Below, piece by piece: positions 34,880 through 45,810 of a stretch of DNA of 64,000 nucleotides. Positions within the stretch are counted from its first letter, which is position 1. Each line of letters starts with the position of its first letter. The stretch comes from Desmodus rotundus (Eukaryota; Chordata; Mammalia; Chiroptera; Phyllostomidae): positions 52,134,873-52,198,872 of the forward strand of contig NC_071399.1 of assembly GCF_022682495.2 (NCBI RefSeq), given 5' to 3'. The notes under the pieces were generated by a model. It was given only the letters and a program-made list of their open reading frames with translations. It was not told where the DNA came from and ran no database searches. A program made the position numbers and the translations under genes.

Positions 34880-35331
34880 CCTGAAGAGTTCTTTCTACTA
34901 CAATCAACCTCCGGCTATTTAGAATCCCTTGGACAGGTGTGAGGCTTTTGTTTAATGACGGAGACATAATCTGTTTGGCAGGGGGATCAGATAAGCGTAA
35001 ATGGGCAAAAGGATTGTCGACAAGCAGCCCCTGTCTACAAATAGGAGACGGTAATGTCCTGAAAGTGACAGCTCTTGGAACATGAGAGACCATTATTCAA
35101 GGGATGTTCTTTACCTTCTCCTACACTGGGCAAATTCACAGAAGACGTCTGCCTCATTATCTCCCTTGCTTTATTCACGCAGGCTTTGCACAGTCAATTT
35201 TCAATCGCAGTGATGATTAGGGACATATCAGGAGAGATAACTACCTCCTGAATCTTATCTATTTTTAGGTGTTTTATGATTTTAGCAAATTTGTCTTGAG
35301 GACATTTTTTCCAATAAAAACAAGTTAGAAG
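34880..35331. other. Unrecognised sequence, CpG-retaining
   Basis: No repeat recognised. At 34958-35208 there are about seven CpGs in 250 bases although the surroundings are CpG-poor, and motifs such as AGATAAG and TGACAG occur. It could be conserved non-coding DNA, but nothing here proves it. Confidence 0.4.
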
Positions 35332-35348
35332 TAGTCTGTCTCTTCTTT

Positions 35349-35664
35349 TTTTTTTTAATTTTTATTCTTATTCAATTACAGTTGTCTGCATTTTCTCCCC
35401 ATCCCTCCACCCCACCCCAGCCAAACCCACCTCCCTCCCCTGCCTCCACCCTCCCCCTTGATTTTGTCTATGTGTCCTTTATAGTAGTTCCTGTAGTCCC
35501 CTCTCCCCACTATCCCCTCCCCACTTCCCTCTGGCTATTGTTAGGTTGTTCTTAACTTCAATGTCTCTGGTTATATTTTGTTTGCTTTTTTCTTTTGTTG
35601 ATTATGTTCCAGTTAAAGGTGAGATCATATAAGATTTGTCCCTCACCGCCTGCCTTATTTCATT
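35349..35664 (-). mobile_element. 5'-truncated young L1, 3' UTR
   Basis: The T-run and the blocks 'caattacagttgtctgcatt', 'tatgtgtcctttatagtagttcc' and 'gttccagttaaaggtgagatc' are the reverse complement of the young L1 3' end from just upstream of the ORF2 stop. It is flanked by a 17-base duplication, TAGTCTGTCTCTTCTTT at 35332-35348 and TAGTCTGTCTGTTCTTT at 35665-35681, one mismatch. Confidence 0.92.
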
Positions 35665-35681
35665 TAGTCTGTCTGTTCTTT

Positions 35682-36705
35682 AATCTCTTACTATTAATGA
35701 AAAGAAAGGAAGCTGGTCAAGAACAGAGAAAGGCCTTTCTGGGGTGTGGAATCTACCAGCAGTAACTCACAATGTGAATAATCCTTATATAGTCTGCATA
35801 AACATTTTTCCAACAGAAGCAACTGCACAGCCTCTTAAATTCTCTTCTGCCCCAGTAAACAACAGGAAAAAAGTCACTGAACCTGAAGTTGCAATGCATA
35901 GTTTTCCTGCTCTGAATGGCAGAACTATTGAAGATAGTGAGAAGGAATTCTCTTGCATGGCCAATCTTTATGTTATTGTATTTTCTGTTCACATTTATTT
36001 TCCCCTTTAAGCTTCAAATGAAAGTCATTAGAAACAGAAATTTCATCACTGGGTGTAGGTCAGAGCCCAAATGACTTTCTGATATATTCCTCTTTTTCAC
36101 TAGTCAGCTAAAATATGCTAATTTGGGGCATGTTCTAAGACATGATTTGAGACCAGGATCTGGAAAGAAAACTGAGTTCTCTCAGGCTTATCAGTGATTT
36201 ATTGCTGCTCGAACCAGAACTGGCTTGCCTGCAAAGCTGTACTTAGAACAGTCAAATCAATTGAGTCTGACAGGGCTGAAAGTAAAATTGCTGATGAAAA
36301 GACTGAGGACCACATATGAGAAGTTTATTCTTTGGTGTGATTTCTAGATGTTCATGTAAGTTGCTCACACAGAACTTATACCTGCAGCTTTCACTAGTCC
36401 AAAACACAAGCACTCTGGGCAGCCATGTAGAGTGCAGCCATGTAAATCTTGTAGAAATTTTCATTCTGGTAAAGTATCTTCATAGAAGCTCAAAACTATT
36501 TATGTACTTCATTCATAAAGACTCCTGGAGAGCCAGGAAAAGAGCATGGTCCTTGTCTCTAAATGTTAAAAAAAAAATCTGAAGTTTTCAGTGATTTGCT
36601 TAAACTTATCTAGTTGGGAGTAAATAGTAACACATTAGACCACAGAGTTGTAAAGGCCTAAGAGGAACTTCTCAACACATTTGAGTTTGGCATGACATCA
36701 TCCTA
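35682..36705. other. Unrecognised sequence
   Basis: Several short frames on both strands, none with a recognisable domain. Confidence 0.5.
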
Positions 36706-36775
36706 TTTAATTCACTCACAAAATTGTTCAGTAGTCAATATTTTCAGGGATCTACTATTTACTATGTGCCAGTTG
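36706..36775 (-). repeat. L2/MIR-like 3' end
   Basis: 'ttcactcacaaaattgttcagtagtcaatattttca...ctactatttactatgtgccagt' resembles the reverse complement of the shared 'actatgtgcc' L2/MIR terminus. Weak. Confidence 0.4.
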
Positions 36776-37080
36776 TGATGCAAAATGAATTTCAAAAGTG
36801 AGCATAGTCCAGAGGTCCTCTGAGACAACATCAAGCATAACAACATCTGCATCATAGGGGCACCAGAAAAAGAATAGAGAGGGCAAGGGATCAAGAACCA
36901 GTTTGAAGAAATATTAGCTGAAAACTTCCCTAACTTTGTGAAGGAAAAAGACACAAAACTCTAGGAAGAACAAATAATCCCAAACAAGATAAACCCACAG
37001 ACATATCATAATTAAAATGCCAAAAGTTAAACACAAAGAAAGAACCTTAAGAGCAGCAAGAGAAAGACAGTTGTTACCTA

Positions 37081-38755
37081 AGAATAAATTTAATCAAGGA
37101 GATAAAAGACATGTACTAATTATAATATACTGAAAAAATAAATTGAGAAAAACACAAATAAGTAGAAGCACATACCATGGTCATGAACAGGAAAAATTAA
37201 CATCATTAAAATGTCCATACTACACAAAGCAATCTATAGATTCAATGCAACTCTTATCAAAATACCAATGGCATATTTCACAGGACTAGAAAAAATACTC
37301 CAAATTTTTTTATGGAACTTCAAAAGACCCCAAATAGCCTCAGCAATCTTGAGAAAAAAGAACAAAGTTGAATGTATCATGGTATTTGGTATCAAACTAT
37401 ACTACAAGGCCACAGTAATCAAAACAGCATGGTACTGGCATAAAAACAGACACATAGATCAATAGACACCTCAGAAATAAACCCACACCTCTATGGTCAA
37501 TTAATATTTGACAAAAGAGGCAAAAGCATACCATGGCATAAAGGCAGTCTATTCAATAAGTGGTGTTAGAAAAATTGGACAGATACATGCAAAATACCAA
37601 AACCATACCACCACCTTATACCATACACAAGAATAAACTACAAATGTACCAAATAGTTAAATGTTAGACTCAGAACAAAAAAAAATCATAGAAGAAAATA
37701 TCAACAGTAAGATCTCAGAAATTTCTCATAGTAATATCTTTTTGGATATATCTCCTCTGGCAAGGGAAAGAAAAGAAAATACAAACAAATGGGACTATGT
37801 CAAACTAAAAAGTTTTCGCATAGCAAAGGAAAGTGTCAACAAAACAAAATGACCACCTCCTGACTGGGAGAAAATATTCATGAATTATATAACCAATAAG
37901 GGGTTAATATCCAAAATTTATAAAGAACTGAAACATTTCAACACCAAAAAACAAACAATTCAATTTAAAAATGGGTAAAGGATCTGAATAGATACTTCTC
38001 CAAAGAGGACATAGAGATGGGCAATAGACATAGGAAAAGATGTTCAATGTCACTAATCATCAGAGAATGCAAATTAAAACCACATGAGATATCACCTCGC
38101 ACCCATTAGAATGGTTATCATCAATAAATCCACAAGTGACAAGTGTTAGTGAGGATGTAGAGAAAAGGGAACCCTCATGCACTGTTGGTGGGAATGCAGA
38201 TTGGTGTGGCCACTGTGGAAAATAGTATGACTCAGCTATTCCACTTCTGGAAATATATCTAAAGAAACTTGGAACACTGATTCAAAAGAATATATGGACC
38301 CCTATGTTCATTGTAACACTATTTATAGTAGCCAAATTTGGAAGCAGCCCAAGTGCTCATCAGTAGATGAGTAGATTTAAAAATTGGTACACACTGGCTG
38401 GTGTGGCTCAGTGGATTGAGTGCCAGCCTGTGAGCCAAAGGGTTTGATTCACAGTCAGGGCACATGCCTGGAGTGCTGGCCAGGTCAGGTCCCCAGTAGG
38501 GGGTGCATGAGAGGCAACTACACATTGATGTTTCTCTCCCTCTCTCCCTCCCTTCCACTCTGTCTAAAATAAATAAAATCTTTAAAAAAAAAACAAACTG
38601 TGGTATGTTTACACAATAGAATACTACTCAACTGAATAAATGAAGTCAATCTTACCTTTTGTGACCGCGTTGGATGGACCTGGAGAGTATTATGCTAAGT
38701 GAAATAACCTAATCAGAGAACAACAAATTCCATATGCTTTCACTTATATGTGGAA
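37081..38755 (+). pseudogene. Old L1 ORF2 C-terminal half, decayed
   Basis: Open pieces at 37211-37465 ('[14 protein letters not shown]', '[21 protein letters not shown]') and 37661-37852 ('ARERKENTNKWDYVKLKSFRIAKE') match ORF2p residues roughly 820-1050. Stops and frameshifts separate them, and the SINE splits the C-terminal end. Confidence 0.82.
38393..38593 (+). repeat. VES-type bat SINE
   Basis: 'actggctggtgtggctcagt' head, A-box-like 'ggctcagtggattgagtgcc', B-box-like 'gggtttgattcacagtcag', the 'ggcacatgcctgga' and 'aggtccccagtagggggtgc' body, TC-rich stretch and 'aaataaataaaatcttta' tail. It interrupts the old L1, which continues at about 38596. The tRNA-like head is not a functional tRNA gene. 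Confidence 0.92.
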
Positions 38756-39139
38756 TCTAATAAACAAAATAAACAAACAAAATAGAGACAGCCTCCTAGA
38801 CACAGAGAACAGCTGTCAGAGGGGAGGGGGTCTTGGGGCCTGGGTAAAAGGTAAAGGGATTAAGCAAGGAAAAGAAACTCATGGACACAGAGAACAGTAT
38901 GGTGATTACCAGAGGGAACAAGGTATGGGGGCAGGTAGAAAAGGGCCAAGGGGGCATTTCAGGTGCACCTGAAATCTATTATAGTTGTATTAATTATTGT
39001 AATCCCTTTAAATTCAATAAAATAAGGATTAAATCTAATAATGAAAAAAGACATTTAGTGTAACTGAATCACTGAGGACCAAATAGGGTATGTTTGCTGA
39101 GGTAAAGTGGGTGAAGAATTTTGACTGGAAAGGAGACTA

Positions 39140-39440
39140 GAGATGTGGGCACTGCTGGGATCATGAAGGGTCTTTGAGTCATTACACTTGACCTTCAAAG
39201 CAGTAGAAAACCATTGAGTAGAGCAGTGATAAAATCAGATGCTTCTTAAAAGCACAACTCTGACTGCAGTGTAGATACCTCATTAAAAAGAAGAAAGATG
39301 GGAGAATGGGAGGCTCGTTGCTGTTGCTGTCATCAGTGAGATCAAAGTGGCCTACACTAGAAGAACGGCACTAAGAACAGGTGAAGGGGGTGGAGATAAA
39401 GAAGTTATTTAACCTGGAATCCTCAGATTGTCTATGGGGT
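39140..39440 (+). repeat. Ancient interspersed repeat, unnamed (family Y)
   Basis: 'gggatcatgaagggtct...cagtagaaaaccattgagtagagcagtgataaaatcagatgct...ctctgactgcagtgtag' follows a pattern I know from many mammalian loci, but I cannot name the family. 62480-62790 shows the same pattern. Confidence 0.45.
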
Positions 39441-40034
39441 GGTTGGATGCAGAAAGAAAGGATTGTGACTAGGATTATAAAACAACCATGTATAAAGTTT
39501 GAGAAGCATGTTTGACAAAGAGGCTTCTGGCAAGAAAGAAAATGTAGACAAGTTCCTCAGTAGGCCATTTGTCTTCCCTATAACTGTCCACTCTGTTAGT
39601 TCTGGGGCACTTCAGCAGCTGGATGCAGCCCTATGTTTAAGCTGCGATCAACTAGTAATTATTCTTCTAGTTTTCCCATGACACTTGAAGTTTTCTGATA
39701 GATGTCAACCAAGCATTGAAGCATTAAAATATATTTTTTTAAAAAGCACTTAGAGTTTCCTCTGGGCATTTATTTGGTCTAATGCTCCTAGCTTTGAAAA
39801 ATTGTGGCCATTGGAGAAAATACTAGTATTTACATGTAAGGGAGAGAAACGAGGAATTGCAGTTTTTTATATTTAAAAAATAGCCTATATTGGTGTCTAT
39901 TTAATTATAAAAATAATATATATGCAAAGTAAAAAATGGAAAATATGGAAAAACACAACAAAGAATATGTACATATTCATACTATCACTATCCAGAAATA
40001 AACATTTTGATACTTAGGTTTTCAGATTTATATT

Positions 40035-40102
40035 CATATATATAGATAGATAGATAGATATAGATATAGATATAGATATATACACACACACATATATATA
40101 TC
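40035..40102. repeat. Compound TAGA/TATAGA/CA/TA microsatellite
   Basis: Runs of TAGA, then TATAGA, then CA and TA units. Confidence 0.92.
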
Positions 40103-40159
40103 CTTTTTTAAAAAATTTTTGAGGTCGTAATGCACATCTTAGTGTTTTGTGTCCTATGT

Positions 40160-40560
40160 TTTTTTTACCTGAACAATTGAGTTTTTAGGGTAGATAAAAA
40201 CTACTACTACAAAGAAACCCAAAAATATAGTGGTTCCATCAAGATATAAGCTCTCTTCTCTGCCATGGATAGATGCAAAAGTGGACAGGGGTCTTAGCTC
40301 AGCACCTGTGGTTTCCCAAGGACCCAGGCCTGTGACAACTTGTCCACATTCCTGGAGCATTGGTATAGTCCACGTGGTTGAAGCAGGTCCATGACACCAC
40401 ATAGTATTCCAGACAAAAGGAAGGAGATACAGAGGAGATGGAAGGCAAGCAGCTTCCACTTTTAAGGACGTACCCTGTTAGTGGATTACTGCTTTTCTGC
40501 CCACTTGTCATTTGCTAAAATTCAACCACATGGCTGTACTCAGTTATAAGGAAGACTGAG
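40160..40560 (+). repeat. Ancient interspersed repeat, unnamed (family X, copy 1)
   Basis: Shares 'actactacaaagaaaccc.aaaatatag', 'caaggacccaggcc', 'ttccacttttaaggacgta' and a terminal 'caaccacatggct' with 53120-53420 and 63400-63700 in the same order. The family name is not certain to me. Confidence 0.5.
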
Positions 40561-40564
40561 AAAA

Positions 40565-41930
40565 GTTAGTTACCCATTTCTCAGCTATATATCTTGCAAA
40601 ACCCCAGCATGGATACTGGAAACAGTTGCCAGGCTTCCTCAAGTCCCCCAATTACTCATCTGTGACTTCCTATCCATACACAGAACATACTCCTTCAACA
40701 AGGAGACAGCCCAAAGAACCATCCAGTTACTTTATACAATCAAAATTCAAGATTTCTGGATGACATCATCTTCTCTATCAGGGCTGGAAGTGCCCAAGTC
40801 TGGGGACTTTTAAACTAACAGGCATGTTTTGTTTTGTTTTTTTCTGGCACCTTCCCTATACTTCTTACTAAGCAGTGGAGTCAAACAGAAGAGTTTCAAT
40901 AAAAACTCCCATTGGGAAAATGGATGAGTGGGAATGAATCATATGGTCCTTAAGAATGATGAAATTCTACTGGGAAGGAACTGTGACAAGTCTCTGCCAC
41001 AGCCAATGAAGAAAATCCCTTGGTCTATAGACAATAATTCTCTCTGGGAGAAGGTCCTTTGTCCACTGACCTCCCAAAGACTTCTAGCCCATTAATTTCT
41101 GTGTACACAACAAAGTGAGTGGGGAAGAGCATGCCTCAGCTGGGGGTGCACAATCTCCTGAGGATTGCTTTAAGGATCTGAAAATGACAGCTTCTGCAGG
41201 CCAGGTTTGTGGGTTCTTTGATCATATAATTCTTTCAAAATTCTTAGCAGTTTTCTAGACAGTTTGCTACCAATCATTTCCATGAACATGTAAGCATAGC
41301 CAAAGATCTGGTCTGCATAAATCCTAGTTTATGAACACTCATTTGCTTTCTCATCTCTGTAGTTTCTCTCTAATTCAGAAGACTTTGAGGCCATTTGAAA
41401 TAACAGGCTTGGGTGAGACAACAATCCACTTAATTCTATATTTGCCACTGGATTGGCTCCTACGGTTCCATTAACAACTGGCCCTGGATAGCTCATAGAC
41501 ACAGTATCTCTCTCTGTTTATGGTACTGAAGCAGTTCGATTTTCTAGCTCCAAGAAGCCTAAATTACTGGAATGCTAATCACTGCAGGCTGTAGCCCCAA
41601 GCACAGGGGATCCCTCTCTAAGCTTTATTTCCTTTCACCTCTGCTAGCAAACTGGCAAATTCTTGCCAAACTTTCTCTCTCTCTTTATTACTCCTTACTA
41701 AAAGCAGTAAGAAGCAGCCGAAAGAAACCAACATTGTCATTTTTGTCAGTTTCCCTCAGAGCTCCAGGCCTGGTGAAGATGTAACCTGCCTTCAAAGTTA
41801 TTAGAGGGACCAGTTTGACCAAATGCTCTTCTATGGTTTGACTAAAGTCACCAGCTTTTAAGCCTTCAATATCAGTTTCCTTGATGCCTATCACACAATT
41901 ATTAAAGGATTGATTGTACTTGTATTTACT
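40565..41930. other. Unrecognised sequence
   Basis: About 1.4 kb without a named repeat. A 68-codon minus-strand frame (41688-41894) ends '...FFRLLLTAFSKE' followed by stops; it reads protein-like but I cannot assign it and it has no start or splice context. It may continue the family X element. Confidence 0.4.
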
Positions 41931-41944
41931 TATCTACTTATTTA

Positions 41945-43782
41945 TTTTTATTTATTTACTTTTAAAATTTTGTTGTATTTTTCCATTACCATTTATCACT
42001 CTTATACCCCTTCCCCACTGCCCCCAACCACCACACTGTCATCCATGTCTACTAGTCCTTTTACCTTTTTGCTCAATCACTCCACCCTCTAACCATCCCC
42101 CACCCCAAAGCTGTCAGCCTGCTCTCTGCCTATCAGTCTGTCTCTATTTTACTTGTTAGTTCAATTTGTTCATCAGATTCCACACATGAGAGAGATCATA
42201 TGGTATTTGTCTTTCTCTGACTGGCTTATTTCACTTAGCATAATGTTCTTCAGGTCCATCCACTCTGTCGAAAAGGGTAAAATTTTCTTTATTTTTAAGG
42301 CTGAGTAGTATTCCCTGTGTAAATGTACCATGGTTGTTTTATCCACTTATCTACTGATGGACACTTGGGCTGCTTCCATATCTTGGCAATTGTAAATAAC
42401 ACTGCAATGAACATAAGGGTGATTATTTTCTATTCAATTAGTGTTTCAGATTTCTTTGGATAAATTCCCAGAAGTGGAATTGCTGGGTTATAAGGCAGTT
42501 CCATTTTTAATTTTCTGTGGCATCTCCATACTGCTTTCCACAGTGGCTGCACCAATCTGCATTCCCACCAACAGAACAAAAGCATTTCTCTTTCTCCATA
42601 TCCTCACCAGCACTTGTTGTTTGCTGATTTATTGATGATGGCCATTCTAACCAGTGTGAGGTGATATGTCATTGTGGTTTCAATTTGAATTTCTCTGATG
42701 ATGAGTGATGCTAAGCATCTTTTCATATGTCTATTGGCCATCTGTATGTCCTCTTTGGAGAAGTGTCTATGCAGGTCCTTACCCATTTTTTAATAGGATT
42801 GTTTAGCAGTTTTTTTGTTATTGAATTTTATAAGTGCTTTATAAATTTTGGATATTAACACCTTATCAGATGTTTCAGCAACTATGTTCTCCCATTCAGT
42901 GGGTTGTCTTTTTATTTTGTTGATGGTTTCCTATGCTGTGCAAAAACTTTTTAGTTTGATGGAATCCCATTTGTTTACTTTTTCTTTCATTTCTCTTGCC
43001 TGAGGAGATACACCAGATAAACTATTGCTATGAGCAATGTCCAAGATTTTACTGCCTACATTTTCTTCTAGGATTTTTATGGTTTCAGGTCTAATATTTT
43101 AGTCTTTAATCCATTTTGAATTTGCTTTGATATAAGAAGGGGGTCTAGTTTCATTTTTCTGCACATATCTGTCCAATTTTCCCAACACTATTTATTGAAT
43201 AACCTATCTTTAGCCCATTATATGTGCTTGCTTTCTCTGTCAAATATTAACTGACTATAAATGTGTGGGTTTATTTTTGGGCTCTCTATTCTGTTCCATT
43301 GATCTATGTGTCTGTTTTTATGCTAGTACCATGTTGTTTTGGTTACTATGGCCTTATAGTATGGTTTGACATTAGGTTGCATTGATTCCTCCAACTTTAT
43401 TCTTCTTTCTCAAGATTGCTGTTGTTATGAAGGGCTTCTTATGGTTCCACAAATTTTTGAAATATTTATTTTAGTTCTGTGAACTATATGTCATTGGTAT
43501 CTAGGTAGGAACTGTGTTAAATCTATAGATTGCTTTGGGGAGTATGGACATTTTAATGATGTTAATTTTTCCTGTCCATGAACACAATATGTGCCTCCAC
43601 TTATTTGTATCTTCTTCACTTTCCTTCTTCAATGTTTTATAATTTTCCGAGTACAGGTCTTTTATGTCCTTGGTTCAATTTATTCCTAGATATTTTGTTA
43701 TTTTTGAAGCAATTGTGAAGGAGATTGTTTTCTTAATTTACCTTTCTGATAGTTCATTATTGACATATAAAAATGCAACTGA
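41945..43782 (-). mobile_element. Old full-length L1 on minus strand, part 1 (3' UTR and ORF2 C-terminus)
   Basis: 3' UTR from about 41945 ('tttgttgtatttttccattaccatttatc', C-rich block) and ORF2 C-terminal sequence from about 42240. The frame at 42604-42786 reads '[22 protein letters not shown]', a well-conserved ORF2 stretch. A half-L1 interrupts it at 43783; the two L1 sides share a 16-base duplicated target, 43767-43782. Confidence 0.9.
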
Positions 43783-45794
43783 GACTTCTAGTCAAGATGC
43801 AAGTGTAGGTTTACTTAGCTTGCCTCCTTGTACAACCACAACAAAATTACAACTAAACTACAAAACATATATCACCCAGAACTGTCAGAAACTTGAGCGG
43901 TATGGAAGTCTGACAACCATACACTAAAGAAGTCACATTCATCCAGAAGTGTAGGCGTGGCAGACAGGCAGAGACACACAGAGAGGCACAGAGACACAGA
44001 GATGCAGAATGGGAGGTGCCATATCCACATGTGGTGGTAAAAATCAGGAGGGATACCTCAGGAGCAAGCGATCCACACCAGACCACCACACTACCCAGCC
44101 CAGGGTTCCAGAACCAGGAAGATAAGTCCCTATACCTTCTAGCTACAAAAACCAGTGGGGGTTGGAGCAGTGGAAGAAACTGCGGGATTCTTAAGAGTCT
44201 CCTCTTAAACGGCCCACAATGGACTTAGGACTTATGCAGACTCAATCACCTTGGGCTCCAGCATGGGGACAGCACCTGGAAGGGCACCAGTGGCATAGAG
44301 AAAGACATTGAAGAGTCTGGCATCAGAGTGAGTGCTGGGGGACAGCTTCCTCCTGGACAAAGCTCCAGAAGACAGTCAAGGCATTGTCCCCATTCTAAGC
44401 CCACCCCCACACAAAGTCACAGAGAAGTGACACCATATCAGAGACTCCATCAACCGGCTTCACACGGGTTGCCCAGACCTGGAGATTACCTAAGGCTCTG
44501 TCCCACACAATTTACAGGTGCCTTTTCTACAATAGGCCATGCTACTAAGACAAGGAGTCAAAGCAGATCTACCTAATACATAGAGACAAACACAGGGAAG
44601 CTGCCAAAATGAAGAGACAAAGAAATACCACACTGGTTATTAGGATGCTCAAGGTACTCATTGGGTACTTCGGTGGCATAGAAAAGACCCAAGTAGAAAT
44701 GAAGGTTACACAAAGTGAAATACAGAAAAATTTACAGAGAAACAACAGTGGAGTGGATGAAGCTGAGAATCAAATAAATGATTTGGAACATAAGGAAGAA
44801 GTAAACATTCATCAGAAAAGAAAAAGGGAAAAAGGAATCCAAAATAACAATGATAGGCTAAGGAGCCTCTGGGGAAACTTCAAATGTACTAACACTTGAA
44901 TCATAGGAGTACTGGAAATGAGAAGAGAAAGAGCAAAAAATTGAAAAATTATTTGGAAAAATAATGAAATAAAACTTCCCTAATTTGGTGAACAAATAGA
45001 CATAGAAGTCCTGGAAGAACAGAGAGTCCCAAACAAGACAGACACAAAGAGGACCACACCAAGACACATCATAATTAAAAGGCCAAAGTTTAAAGATAAA
45101 AAGAGAATCTTAAAAGCAAATAGATACCTACAAAGGAGTTCCCATAAGACTATCAGCTGCTTTCTCAAAAGAAACTTTGCCAGCTAAAAGAGACTGGCAA
45201 GAAGTATTCAAAGTGATGAAAAGCAAGGACCTACATCCTATATTACTCTATCCAGCAAAGCTACCATTTAGAATGGAAAGTCAGATAAAGTGTTTCCCAG
45301 ACCAGGTAAAGCTAAGGGAGTTCATCATCACCAAGCCATTTTTCTATGAAATGTTAAAAGGACATATTTAAGAAAAAGAAGATCAAGACTATGAATGACA
45401 TTTTATTGTCATAAAATGGCAGTAAATTCACAATTATCAACAATTGAATCTAAAAAACAAACTAAGCAAACAAGCAGAACAAAAACAGAATCACAGATGT
45501 GGAAATCATTTGGAGGATTATCAGTTGGGAGGGCAAATGGGAGGAATGGGGGAAAAGGTACAGAGATTAAGAAATACAAATTGGCAAGTACAGAATAGAC
45601 AGGGATGCTAGGAACAGTATAGGAAATGGAGTAGCTAAAGAACTTATATGCATGACCCACGGACATGACCTAAGGGGGGGGGGCGATGGAGGGAGAGGAA
45701 GGGAGGGAGGAATACCAGAGGGAATGGGACATACTACATAAAAGGGAAATTGGAACCACTGTAATAGCATAATCAATAAAATATATTTTTGAAA
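43783..45794 (+). mobile_element. Full-length half-L1 copy c with perfect duplication
   Basis: 2012 bases from a typical 5' start ('gacttctagtcaagatgc') to the 'cataatcaataaaatatatt' end. Flanked by ATAAAAATGCAACTGA at 43767-43782 and 45795-45810, 16 of 16. 5' UTR 43783-44608, ORF1 44609-45371, then 'atggcagtaaattcacaatt' (ORF2 start relic, 45417) joined to the 3' UTR. Since ends and duplication are intact, the lack of ORF2 predates the insertion. It is the most diverged of the full half-L1s here. Confidence 0.93.
44609..45371 (+). pseudogene. Half-L1 ORF1 (copy c), broken
   Basis: The first open part (44609-44899) carries an N-terminal region and a coiled-coil block with 'GVDEAENQINDLEHKEE', closer to full L1 ORF1p than in copies b and d. 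A stop follows at about 44897. The RRM region (44900-45120) has frameshifts and a small deletion that removes part of the 'ILKAAREK..VTYKG' stretch. The C-terminal domain is open at 45177-45371 to the normal stop. Confidence 0.85.
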
Positions 45795-45810
45795 ATAAAA
45801 ATGCAACTGA

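Larger units (their letters stand above)
36800..39050 (+). mobile_element. Old L1 with ORF1-ORF2 internal deletion
   Basis: 36800-37080 is ORF1 from the RRM ('NICIIGAPEKE') to the start of the C-terminal domain. At 37075-37080 it jumps to ORF2 well after the reverse transcriptase active site ('RINLIKEIKDMY') and continues to the 3' UTR near 39050. About 3 kb is missing. The junction TACCTA occurs in both ORF1 and ORF2 at the matching places of related copies. A VES SINE sits at 38393-38593. Confidence 0.8.

Noticed and set aside
41688..41894. 68-codon minus-strand frame that reads protein-like
   Set aside because: I could not assign it to any family; kept only as a note within the unrecognised stretch.
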